14,025 bases of DNA, taken from assembly GCA_015478945.1 (NCBI GenBank), contig JABUQX010118640.1, positions 1 through 14,025 on the forward strand. The letters are read 5' to 3'. Shown piece by piece: positions 1 to 7,910 of this stretch. The notes below the pieces were generated by a model. The model was not told the origin of the DNA. It worked only from the letters and a program-made list of their open reading frames with translations, and searched no databases. Each line of letters starts with the position of its first letter. The first letter of the stretch is position 1. This DNA is from Trachelipus rathkii. Lineage: Eukaryota > Arthropoda > Malacostraca > Isopoda > Trachelipodidae. The position numbers and the translations under genes are program-made.

Positions 1-4
1 ACCT

Positions 5-8
<4 letters not shown>

Positions 9-43
<35 letters not shown>
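9..43. repeat. (TA)n microsatellite
   Basis: This is an uninterrupted AT dinucleotide run of about 17 units, seen directly. It lies 65 bp outside the left LTR, and a much longer TA array lies a similar distance outside the right LTR. Confidence 0.97.
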
Positions 44-44
<1 letters not shown>

Positions 45-65
45 CCCAACCCATACATGCCATAC

Positions 66-103
66 CTATGCTCTGCGCCACCACTATGCTCTGCTCACTC
101 TGC
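66..103. repeat. Short CTCTGC-rich direct repeats
   Basis: An 11-bp word, CTATGCTCTGC, occurs at 66-76 and again at 84-94, which is an 18-bp period. CTCTGC occurs a third time at 98-103. This is flanking sequence just outside the retroelement. A shared CACTCTG word near both LTR edges probably comes from this small array and is not LTR sequence. Confidence 0.6.
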
Positions 104-108
104 CAGCA

Positions 109-497
109 AGGAAGGAACTATTCTAGGGTCTAAGCACTTACCAACAAAGAAATGCCGGGCGCTTAACATAGCTTAACTTTATTTTTATATTATTTTCTTC
201 TTATTTTATTTCACGGGCTTAATAAAATATTTTCGTATCAGATTTTTATTTAGTGATAATTTGATTATTTCTTATAATTATTTTTAGGTATTTCGAGGAT
301 TTATAATAGCACGGCGTGCGCAAAGCACGATTATTTTTAACTCCTTACATATTCCACGGATTAGAATAATAACACCAAATCAATGACATGGGTAAATTTT
401 TTTGGGAGGGCAATTTGTCAACCGTTAACAACTTTGTTATGGCGGAACACCTCGCCATATCATTCGTAATTATTACGACGTATTCACATCAAATGCA
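109..497 (-). repeat. 3' LTR of the Ty3/gypsy element
   Basis: It aligns over its whole length with 6481-6850. The longest identical block is 47 bp (172-218 against 6539-6585). On the minus strand it begins TGCATTTGATG at 497. It ends at about 109, where the right copy ends in CCA but this copy has diverged. Features kept in both copies are two hairpins near the 5' end (438-459 and 464-478), a possible TATA box (ATTATAAA, 300-307) and a possible poly(A) signal (AATAAA, 178-183) downstream of it. That order fits a U3-R layout, but the promoter assignments are inference. Compared with the right copy it carries a GC-rich divergent patch near 310-332. Confidence 0.88.
438..478. promoter_or_regulatory. 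Paired hairpins near the start of the LTR (left copy)
   Basis: TATGGCG (438-444) pairs with CGCCATA (453-459) across an 8-base loop. TCGTAA (464-469) pairs with TTACGA (473-478) across a 3-base loop. The same two stems occur at the matching place in the right LTR. A role in promoter control or integrase binding is only a guess. Confidence 0.55.
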
Positions 498-500
498 GAG

Positions 501-510
501 TGGCCCCCAT
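501..510 (-). other. Candidate polypurine tract
   Basis: On the minus strand ATGGGGGCCA lies three bases before the 3' LTR terminus. A G-rich purine run in this place is where plus-strand DNA synthesis is primed in LTR elements. The run is short and broken by CC, so the call is tentative. Confidence 0.4.
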
Positions 511-1009
511 AAACAAGAAGTGATAATGAATCGAATTTGTTGTACGTGGTGACACCCCGGATTGGGTTCAGTTTACTTGATTTACTAATTGCAACCACTT
601 CTAAAGTACTTAATTTTAGATGAATAGAGAAGATTAAGTAAAAATTCAAGTAGTAGAGGAAATTTAAATCTAACAAAATGACTAGCACGTATTTGTAATC
701 AACATGTTACTGAAAGTTTCACTTTTTATATGCTTGCATACCAAAGTATACTTTGGCATTAGAATATATAGCTTTTAGCACCAATAAATTTTTTATAAAT
801 CAGTAACTCAGCTGCACGTCATTATTTAACATAAAATATGGCTGACTTTACATTTATTAAGTTTTCACATTGTACTTGATTATTCTTATTGCACATTATT
901 TCCAGATAACTTTACTATGGAATAGGGGCCATGATATATGGGTTCTAGTTTGTTTCTGCCATACTGCTGTTTTTTAACTAATACAAATTTTGCATCTTGC
1001 AGACTATTT
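511..1009. other. Stretch between integrase and 3' LTR, no env
   Basis: This AT-rich internal sequence of the Ty3/gypsy element shows no convincing coding frame on the minus strand. The only longer frame overlaps the LTR edge (473-688) and looks like noise. A third retroviral-like gene is therefore absent or unrecognisable. Confidence 0.5.
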
Positions 1010-1870
1010 GACACACATATATTTTTTTGGGGTTCTTGGCAGTAAATTCTGCCGGGGCAGAGGAGTCCCTAAGGCAAATTTTTGATTTTTCAGCTTAAGT
1101 TTTTCATGGACATGGGAAGGGAGGACTCCAGCCTGATCAATTAATACTCGGGAGGGTTGGATTTTGGCCCATCATTAAGATGGCAGGGTGATTCCTTCTG
1201 AATTCAATGGGAGTACCCGAAGACTAATAGCACAATGAGGGAGAAGATCCCAGCCAATAATAGCTGCATCTTCAATCCGACAGCATGGCTCTATAAAGAT
1301 CTACTCAACAATGTTTATGGAGTTTTCGATGAACCATTAGCATGAGGGTATAGACCGGGGGAAGAATTTACATGCCAGTATTCTAACTCCTCCGCTACCT
1401 CTTCGGTGAGTCAGGCATGGCTTCACGTTCCTTGCATCAGAAACGTAAGCCCCACCACTCCAGCTATGGTAGAGAAATTCTCTGGCCAATTACCTCCCAC
1501 TATGGTAGAGGTTCACATGTTTTTCAAAGGGAAAGCAAAGAGATAACGGGAGAACCTATCAATCAATGTTAAAGGTACTTATAGTTTTTGCATTGAGGCA
1601 TTTAAAGAATGTCAATATGGACTACTTGAAATTTGACCGATACTGGCCTACCAGATTATATGAATTTGGGCTTACATTTTGAAAAGATTTAAAGATCTCT
1701 GACATGCATGCAACTTTGTGGCACAAATTGCTTTATACTTTACAAACTTCCCTTTTTCAATACAAAGCAAGGGATGCCTGAAGTTTTCTTAAACTTCCAA
1801 AATGCCCTGAAGAGTGAATAAGAAGCAACAGGAGAATAAAGGATTCTGGAACAAGAAGACACGTGGTGAG
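1010..1870 (-). pseudogene. pol: Ty3/gypsy integrase, broken
   Basis: Integrase would join element cDNA to host DNA in the nucleus. The signals run in family order on the minus strand. HSSGHFG (about 1796-1816) is the histidine part of the N-terminal zinc-binding domain, and ACQRS (about 1693-1710) is its final cysteine. VHID at 1611-1622 holds the first catalytic Asp. LIDRFSRYLFAFPL (about 1520-1570) is a core block. YPHANGS (about 1330-1350) is the block next to the third acidic residue. Tryptophan- and leucine-rich sequence near 1200-1280 resembles the region after the core. These blocks fall in different frames with many stops. After HANG, the position where the family has Glu reads Lys in the local frame. 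The domain cannot be functional. The C-terminal limit is uncertain. Confidence 0.8.
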
Positions 1871-2235
1871 GAGTGGAATAGATTCGTAACGACTGGGACA
1901 AGTCATTCCAAAATAATAATAAGAGTCTTTTTTGTAATAGCTTAAGACCCGTATTTTTCTTGGTTGTTTAAATATTTCTGAAGTTGTACATCAGTTTCTT
2001 GTGCTGCTTGTCAGTTCTTTGTAGTCAGTCTTACACTGAAAAGCTTAAATATACTTCATTGGTGGAAATATTGAAAATTGATGCAAGTGCATAACCGTCA
2101 TCCTCTGTTGAAGAATTCTGCTGGGGTAGAAAATCTGGTGACACCAAGACTTCATCACTGGATACTTCTGGAATGACTTCTGCTTCAGGTATCTGATATC
2201 AATTTGAAAGAGAGAAGAGCTTTTGCTGAATCTAT

Positions 2236-2662
2236 TTACTTTTCCGCAAGTGGAAGGAGTGGAGGCAGAAATTTGATATTGTATTTTGGTGGTTCTCCGA
2301 CTGGATTTCTACTCAGGAAATCTGCAGAATATTTTCTTTGATTTAATATGATGCACAGCCAAATCGCGCTCAGACAAGCTAGGTATGTAACTCTTACTTT
2401 AACCAGTGAATTAGCATCGAGTCTCTTTTTTAAGTGACTATTGTGACTGAAAGATTGTGCAAAACTGCACATATACCTTCCTTGCTTCTACTATGTGGGT
2501 AAATTTCTTAATTGTTTTAACCAAAGGAGTTCCTTGCTATATATACTGTAACCAATTTCAGTAGGATTTCAATCGATAACTGTAAAATCAGCGGAACTGT
2601 TCATTTTCCGTAGAAACTACTACACCTGCCAAGGCTGTCTGACTAGCATCATTGAAAACAGA
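2236..2662 (-). pseudogene. pol: Ty3/gypsy RNase H, broken
   Basis: RNase H degrades the RNA strand during cDNA synthesis and follows RT in pol. NDAS at 2643-2654, followed by QTALAGVVV, is the start of the domain with its first catalytic Asp. YSKELLWLK near 2520-2550 matches the block with the catalytic Glu. ADFLSRNP near 2301-2325 is the typical domain end (usually ADALSR). A stop follows shortly after the first block and two more follow the second. The last frame, 2236-2472, is open for 78 codons and runs past the RNase H end into the linker before integrase. The domain is clear but disrupted. Confidence 0.82.
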
Positions 2663-2665
2663 TAC

Positions 2666-3380
2666 TTAAGCATTATTAGAAGGAAAACCCAAAGGTATAG
2701 CATTTTTGAGGGCCAATTTGGCCATATTAAAAGCTGCTTCTGCCTCAGGATTCCATTTTACTCTGCGTTGAGAGTATGGTGCACCTTTGAGAAAAAGAAA
2801 GAGAATAATGAAAAGCCACCATGAAGAGAAGAGCGAAAATAGTTTAGACTGCCTATGAGGAAAGAACGTAAATCTTTGATAGTCTTGGGTTTTGGGATAT
2901 TCATAATAGTAGTGGTTTTTATACTCATTAGGGAGCATGGAGCCTAAACCTAAATATGTAACCCGAGACTGTCCAATTTGGCACTTAACAGCACTAAGTC
3001 TCAAATTAAAAGATTTTAACCGTTCTAGTACAATTTCTAAAATCTTCATGTGTTCATCATGAGTAGGAGTGGCGATGAAGATATCATCAATATATATATA
3101 TATATAAAAATGTTAGAGATTTCAAAAAGAATTAAAGATATGTATTTTGTAAAACTAGTGGGACTGGAATGGAAGCCTTCTACAATACTTATTATATGAC
3201 TGCCAAAGGAGCGTTTATGATTCAGAGCTTTCGACAATCAGGGGGTGAGACTTTTAAGGTTATAAAATGCCTTTTTAAGTCTAAAAACAGAAAATACTTT
3301 ACACCCATGAAGTAAGTTCGTAAAGTCATTTAAGTTAGGGAGACTGAAATTGTCTCAAACAGCTCGTTTGTTCAGTAATA
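2666..3380 (-). pseudogene. pol: Ty3/gypsy reverse transcriptase, broken
   Basis: RT copies the element RNA into DNA. It is visible in three offset pieces. First, SLPNLNDFTNLLHGCKVFS followed by LKKAFYNL (about 3256-3350) is the motif A region; the codon expected for its catalytic Asp reads Arg (AGA, complement of 3280-3282). Second, FGSHIIS...GFHSSPTSFTKYI (about 3125-3200) is the motif B region. Third, YIDDIFIATPTHDEHM runs on into VLERLKSFNLRLSAVKCQ and VTYLG (2666-3094), giving motif C, the palm end and the thumb. The piece ends in VKWNPEAEAAFNMAK, the usual link to RNase H. A (TA)n tract at 3090-3105 shifts frame between pieces two and three. Upstream RT sequence (3380 to about 3900) is too decayed to place, although AAKEE near 3480-3500 may be part of it. 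Confidence 0.88.
3090..3105. repeat. Short (TA)n tract inside the RT active-site coding region
   Basis: This AT dinucleotide run directly precedes the two Asp codons of the YIDD motif on the minus strand (complement of 3083-3088). The frame carrying the upstream RT block reads through it as alternating Ile-Tyr and then misses the Asp pair. The frame with the Asp pair is offset by one TA unit modulo three. Confidence 0.85.
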
Positions 3381-3959
3381 TATTGGCTACTATTCGGACT
3401 CCACCACCCAGGTTCAGAAAGTGCGAAATCGGAAATCCCAAGGTGAGTGCGAATTTTTAGCATTTACTAACCTGCACCTATCTCTTCTTTGGCAGCATGT
3501 ATAAACTAAGTAGAGATTCTGCGACTTTTAATGTTTATTGAGGGCTTCTGCTTTAAATTTGGCATGGAACATTTAAAGAATTTTGTTCAGCGGGGGAAAG
3601 AGGAAATTTGCTAATACCTATCTCACTTTCATCTTAGTAAAGAATCACTTTCAGTATTAATATCACATACCTGGAATCATTAATTTCATTTCTAATTTTA
3701 TTACACTTGTAGGGAGGCATTGTCTTGATAGCTACCCCCAGGGATACTATTATTATAAACATTATTGCTCATTGGCATTGTTTTCTAAAAATTTTTATAT
3801 AAATCATCAAACAACAATTTATATTCACCTAATAGAGAAGTATAAAGGGAAGGCGTGGAAGGGAGTTTAGGAGAAAGAGTTAAATTTATATAATTAAAAT
3901 CATTTGTTATGGGCAGCGCTTCAGAGTCATTCACTTGAATGACTTCACAAGAAAAAGAC
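3381..3959 (-). pseudogene. Decayed pol stretch between RT and protease
   Basis: By position this should hold the linker after protease and the N-terminal RT region. No frame stays open for long, and only weak resemblance can be seen by eye. It is annotated as degenerate pol on context, not on motifs. Confidence 0.4.
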
Positions 3960-4347
3960 CAGTTGTGGCATCAATTATAATATTTGAGCTAAAATCTAGG
4001 TTAAATTTATATTTAGTAAAAAATCTATCCCTAAAATATTATCAATTACATCAGCAATATAAAAAGTTATGTTCATAGTCCAGTTTCAGCAGGAAATTTA
4101 ATTTTTTATTTATACAATCATAAATGTTAATCTGACTTCCATTAGCAGCTGTAAGAAAGCCAATAGGATCTTTCCTTTGTTCTGCAGAAGCCTTTAAAAT
4201 AGAAAATGAACTCCCTGTATCTAACAGAAATAATTGCTTTGAATTAGTGTCATATATACGAAGGAGACAATTAATTGCAAAATTTTTACATTCGTTTACA
4301 TTTAAAACTTTGGGAAGCACTGACCCATTGCAAGAATGCATTTTCAA
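3960..4347 (-). pseudogene. pol: Retroelement aspartic protease, frameshifted
   Basis: The protease cuts Gag and Gag-Pol polyproteins and acts as a dimer. The frame 4051-4347 (98 aa) carries LFLLDTGSSFSIL, the active-site loop with catalytic Asp (DTGSS, complement of 4207-4221). It is followed by LTAANGSQINIYD, a flap-like segment. It ends at a stop just after NFLYC. In the neighbouring frame the stretch beginning FYIADVIDNILGIDFL (about 4030-4078) matches the normal continuation, in which ILGxDFL is the second conserved block. After another shift, IIIDATTGLFL follows (about 3965-3990). At least two indels therefore break the domain. It sits between the nucleocapsid region of gag and RT, as expected for Ty3/gypsy. 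Confidence 0.87.
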
Positions 4348-4743
4348 CCCGCATCGCAGTATTTTGGCTTGGAACTAAAGGTTCCAGCCCAATAACTGAC
4401 TTTTCGCTACCTTGATAATGCATATCCTTACCCTTAACACTATTATCGGAGGAAATCAAATTTTCCATATACCAAGATTCATTTTCACTCAACTGAGAAG
4501 CTCTCTCTCGCATAAAACAGATGGTTTTACGCCATTAGTTGCATTTTCACTTGAATGAACATGAACCTGGATATTATTTTTATTATCATGCAAAATTGTA
4601 TCAACATTTTTACCTATACCGTTGTAATTATTATTCGAGTTTGGTTGGGGTTAGCTTTCCTCCCTAATTCGTTCTATATTGTTAAAACTACTTTTGTACC
4701 TACAAATTTTACGAGTACCACTGGATTAAAACACACTTTCTTT
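4286..4743 (-). pseudogene. Gag-protease linker region
   Basis: A frame at 4286-4513 reads 75 codons rich in Ser, Glu and Asn and overlaps the protease frame start. Its composition is like the poorly conserved spacer between nucleocapsid and protease. No motif identifies it. It is assigned only by position within the element. Confidence 0.4.
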
Positions 4744-5940
4744 GTACAGGGGCGTAACTCCACCCCCTATACTTAGTTTCCCTGAAGGTAAGGGTACGGA
4801 ATTGCTTGTGTTTGTGATGGCACTTGTGCCCGCAAACGAAAGCCATTTTGCAGGAATGCCTCCTTGGCACCTGTAGCTATTTCACGGAATGTGAAATGCT
4901 ACTATCACGGTTTGCATTCTTTCTAAATCCTGAAGGTGATCGACGACGGTTAGAAATTGACCTCTGTCCCAGCCAGGAGCGACCTCTGTCCCAACCATTA
5001 TCATTACGAGACATCCGTCGTAGATCTAATTGATTTACTTGATATGTGAGGGCCTCCAACTTCTGGAACATCTCACTTAGTCGATTGGTGTTTATTTGGG
5101 CCCAAAATCATTGTGAAGATAATGGGTTTCTTTCCCTGGGTTGGGGATCACCTGGTAGGGATGAATAGGACAGCATTGACCGAATAATCTGGATAGGATT
5201 TTGACTTATGACGTTGGGATTCCATGAACACGTCAGCTGCTTCGGCCAATTTATGAATATCCGCATCCCCTTTCAATACCGTTAATAACGGTACCAGATC
5301 CTCAGGTAGAACACGAAGAAACATCTGTTTCATAAGGTTTTCATTTGTTGTAGAAGCCATTGATAACTGCAGATTCCTAATGATGCTTTATTCTGTTAAG
5401 AATTATGCGGTGAGCTTTTCACCAGGTTTAAGCTCCTGCCAAAATAATTTTTCAGCTTTCTCTTTATCAGATGGAGCATAAGTTTCAGTTACAACTTACA
5501 AGGCGAACCGATTCTTCATACGTTTGGTCGTTGATAGGATAGCTTATTCTTGAAGTTTTAGCCGAAGGTAAGAGAGGACCGAGAAGTTGGACTTTTTCGA
5601 TATTATCAGTAACAAAATATAGGCTAAATAGAAATTCCACTCTGTCTAACCACTTTCCCACATCCCTTGTTTCAAACCTAGGAATATCCTGCACAGAGAG
5701 TACTTTTCTAGTTCTTCGATGTGGTTCGGGTGATGGGGTGCGAGAACGATCACTCTCAACCGATAAGTTATTAGAGCTGTGACCGTCGTTCCTATTTAGA
5801 TTTTCATTTTGTCCATCATTATCATTTATTTCAACATCTACATGATGTATAGAAATTCCAGACTGCTGATTATTTAAATTTTGAGCATCAGACCTGCTTC
5901 TAGTCGAAGTCATCGTTGTAAATCGCATTTTTTTTAACAC
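4744..5940 (-). pseudogene. gag: Ty3/gypsy gag, broken into several frames
   Basis: Gag builds the virus-like particle and packages RNA. The first frame (5485-5940, 151 aa, Met at 5940 or a nearby internal Met) starts with a polar Asn/Ser/Arg-rich stretch. It then reads VQDIPRFETRDVGKWLDRVEFLF, a typical opening of the capsid domain. The capsid end appears at 5148-5360, where LRVLPEDLVPLL and LAEAADVFME match the LP and LAE-AD motifs of retroelement Gag. A third frame (4877-5071) begins MFQKLEALTYQVNQL, a helical segment, and then becomes Arg- and Ser-rich, like a nucleic-acid-binding nucleocapsid tail. A His/Cys-rich stretch, CGHKCHHKHKQF, near 4800-4850 may be a decayed zinc knuckle but does not match CCHC spacing. 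Stops at 5485 and 5148 and frame changes between the pieces make it a pseudogene. Confidence 0.82.
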
Positions 5941-6480
5941 TGTCTTAATTGTACATTAACTTAAGAATTTTGTTTCTTTGTTTATTGAAGTTTTTGTAGT
6001 AAGGCCCTTGACTCATTTCAACTACTGAGTGACTAATTTTGTAAAATTGTTAACAAAAAAAAAAAAGGTAGACTTATTTATTTAAAAAAAATAGGCCTGT
6101 TGCCATAATAATAGTTTGTAGCTTACTTATATAGGCCCTGAGAGAGGACAGAGAGTTCAGTAGGCTAGGGCTTTTAAACTAGGACTTTAAAAATTTTTTC
6201 TTTATTTTTTTGTTTTTCACTTTTATATTTTTAGAAGATTTTTTTTCTTGCTTTATTATTTATGAATGCACTAAAAACTATAGTTTTTATTTTTATTGTT
6301 AAGAACACAACTATGTGCGTAGCAGCTAATTGACTCGTGCGTAGCCTATGCTACAACCTAATGCAAGAGTTATTAATTTCATATTTTACTTTTTTAATTT
6401 TTTTCCAATTTGAAAATTTCTTTTCTTTATTATAATGTTTTTATTTGTTTGTTTTCGTTCACTCTGGGGTAAACCAAACG
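5941..6480 (-). other. 5' leader of the Ty3/gypsy element
   Basis: This is T-rich and A-rich untranslated sequence between the 5' LTR and the first Gag Met. No coding frame is evident. It includes an A run at 6055-6066 and several TAGGCC- or TAGCCTA-like words (near 6093, 6133 and 6340). The candidate primer-binding site lies at its LTR end. Confidence 0.6.
6459..6476 (-). promoter_or_regulatory. Candidate tRNA primer-binding site
   Basis: Four bases inside the 5' LTR end, the minus strand reads TGGTTTACCCCAGAGTGA. Its complement ends in CCA, like a tRNA 3' end, as needed to prime minus-strand synthesis. Further out the complement reads TTCG at 6454-6457, where a tRNA T-loop would lie. I cannot assign the tRNA species. 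Confidence 0.45.
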
Positions 6481-6850
6481 TGGAAGGACTTATTCTAGGG
6501 TCAAAGCCTTACCAACGAAAAGTATAGATTTTCTTTCACTTAACTTTATTTTTATATTATTTTCTTCTTATTTTATTTCACGGGCATTAACTGAAAGATA
6601 TTTTCGTATCAGATTTTATTTAGTGATAATTTGACTAATTTCTTATAATTATTTAAATTATTTACAGAGAGTTTATAATATGCTCATTTGTTTCTAACTC
6701 ATTACATATTCCCGCGTTAGAATAATAACACCAGAATCAATGACATGGGTAATTTTTTGAGGGGCAATTTGCCAACCGTTAACAACTTTACAATTATGGC
6801 GTTTCTCGCCATATATTCGTAATTATTACGAAGTATTCATCAAATATACA
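6481..6850 (-). repeat. 5' LTR of the Ty3/gypsy element
   Basis: It is the partner of 109-497. On the minus strand it begins TGTATATTTGATG at 6850 and ends CTTCCA at 6481, which are proper TG/CA termini. It keeps the two hairpins (6795-6813 and 6816-6832), the ATTATAAA box (6672-6679) and an AATAAA signal (6545-6550) at places matching the other LTR. Transcription of the element would start in this copy and run leftward. Confidence 0.88.
6795..6832. promoter_or_regulatory. Paired hairpins near the start of the LTR (right copy)
   Basis: TATGGCG (6795-6801) pairs with CGCCATA (6807-6813) across a 5-base loop. TTCGTAA (6816-6822) pairs with TTACGAA (6826-6832) across a 3-base loop. The stem sequences match those of the other LTR, while the first loop differs in length and sequence. 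Confidence 0.55.
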
Positions 6851-6910
6851 AAATTTAAATTTTAATTGATAAAAGTATTTATATCAAATTTTGCAATTGC
6901 GAGACGCACT

Positions 6911-6928
6911 AATATATATATATAAATA

Positions 6929-7012
<84 letters not shown>

Positions 7013-7056
7013 TAAATATATATATATATATACTCACATACACATATATATATATC
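6911..7056. repeat. Long (TA)n microsatellite
   Basis: This nearly pure AT dinucleotide array has a few interruptions (AAA, TTA, CTCACA). An open frame across it (6909-7199) is only an effect of the repeat. Confidence 0.97.
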
Positions 7057-7109
7057 ATTAGTTGGGTGAGTGTGTGTCTATTATGATTATTATTAGTATT
7101 ATTTAATTT

Positions 7110-7154
7110 TTGATGATGATGTGTGTGTGTGTGTATTATTATTATTATTATTAA
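7110..7154. repeat. Compound microsatellite (GAT)n-(GT)n-(ATT)n
   Basis: TGATGATGAT is followed by about seven GT units and then about six ATT units. The three adjoining simple repeats are seen directly. Confidence 0.95.
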
Positions 7155-7298
7155 TCTTCCTTCTTCACTCCCAAAGACTGGGGGTAAGGTGCGTAACATG
7201 CATCAGAAAAGAAAAGTAGTAGAAGAATATGACACAAGTCAAAAAGAAAGCCCAGCCTTATCGCCCCCTCTATACCTATTAGCAGGGTTACCAGATGT
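7155..7298. other. Anonymous unique sequence
   Basis: No gene is recognised. The frame at 7123-7323 runs out of the microsatellite and has no known motif. The stretch near 7284-7300, GGGTTACCAGATGTGGC, resembles the kind of terminus seen on some DNA transposons, but no partner terminus was found. Confidence 0.3.
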
Positions 7299-7387
7299 GG
7301 CTAATTTTAGCCATTTTGGCTAATTTCATAAGTTGCCTGTTAAAAGAAAAAATATTTTTAGCCACTCGTTTTTTTGGCTAATTTCTG
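7299..7387. repeat. Cluster of GGCTAATTT words and their inverses
   Basis: GGCTAATTT occurs at 7299-7307, 7318-7326 and 7376-7384. The opposite-strand form TTTTAGCC occurs at 7305-7312 and 7356-7363. The first pair forms a small palindrome (GGCTAATTTTAGCC). Two half-modules of the same design, TTTTAGCC followed by GGCTAATTT, lie about 50 bp apart. The function is unknown. Confidence 0.6.
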
Positions 7388-7679
7388 TTAGGTTTAAAAT
7401 AAATATCAAAATCATTTCAAATTGTCTTAACAATTTACATAAAATCTCCTTTCTGAAGCACATTGGACAAGTTTTTCATGTACATGATGATACAGCCCTG
7501 CCAATTCTACTGATGATACTTGATACTCTTGACAACTTGACTCCTAATTATTCAGAATAGCACCATTGCATTTCTGTATCTTATTAGTCCGTCAGGTTCA
7601 TTTGTGCGGTGTTGTTAAATGTGTTTCGAGTCAGTGTAATTCATATGTGTGCACTGTATAAATTCACTTCAATTCCTAA
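7388..7679. other. Anonymous AT-rich sequence
   Basis: A 75-codon plus frame (7333-7560) has no recognisable motif and AT-driven codons. Nothing else can be supported here. Confidence 0.4.
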
Positions 7680-7815
7680 TATATACACTATACATATATA
7701 TATATATATATATACTTACTATATATCTTTATATATATATATATATATATATCTCTTCCTCTTCTTCTATATATAACTTAATATATATATATATATATAC
7801 TGCTCATATATAAAC

Positions 7816-7873
<58 letters not shown>

Positions 7874-7910
7874 TATATACTATAACTAATATATATATAT
7901 AGCATATAAC
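7680..7910. repeat. Series of (TA)n microsatellite tracts
   Basis: Several AT dinucleotide arrays are separated by short spacers such as a CTCTTCCTCTTCTTCT pyrimidine tract at 7752-7768. The longest array is about 7820-7870. Confidence 0.97.

Larger units (their letters stand above)
109..6850 (-). mobile_element. Degenerate Ty3/gypsy LTR retrotransposon, near full length
   Basis: Two directly repeated LTRs (109-497 and 6481-6850) bound an internal region. On the minus strand it reads gag, protease, RT, RNase H, integrase. Integrase following RNase H is the Ty3/gypsy (Metaviridae) order, not the Ty1/copia order. The length of about 6.7 kb is normal for the group, and no env frame lies between integrase and the 3' LTR. 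Every domain has stops or frameshifts, and the LTRs differ by many substitutions and indels, so this is an old, inactive copy. No matching target-site duplication was found: the flanking 5-mers are CAGCA on the left and AAATT on the right. The family name cannot be fixed from sequence reading alone. Confidence 0.9.

Noticed and set aside
92..108. Extension of the LTR outward to a CACTCTG word shared with 6460-6466
   Set aside because: The left word belongs to a small CTCTGC repeat, the distance to the aligned LTR differs between sides, and the right word overlaps the candidate primer-binding site.
511..1009. Envelope gene after integrase
   Set aside because: There is too little space, no sustained frame, and no signal peptide or membrane segment.
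4740..4860. Intact CCHC zinc knuckle
   Set aside because: Cys and His residues cluster in one frame, but their spacing does not match CX2CX4HX4C, so it is described only as a possible decayed knuckle.
4824..5033. 69-codon plus frame
   Set aside because: It lies opposite the nucleocapsid part of gag, and its Arg-rich content mirrors that frame.
6451..6476. tRNA gene
   Set aside because: Only a tRNA-like 3' end is present. No anticodon or D arm precedes it, so a primer-binding site is the better reading.
6909..7199. 96-codon minus frame
   Set aside because: It is mostly alternating Ile-Tyr from the TA array and poly-His/Asn from other simple repeats, so it is not a gene.
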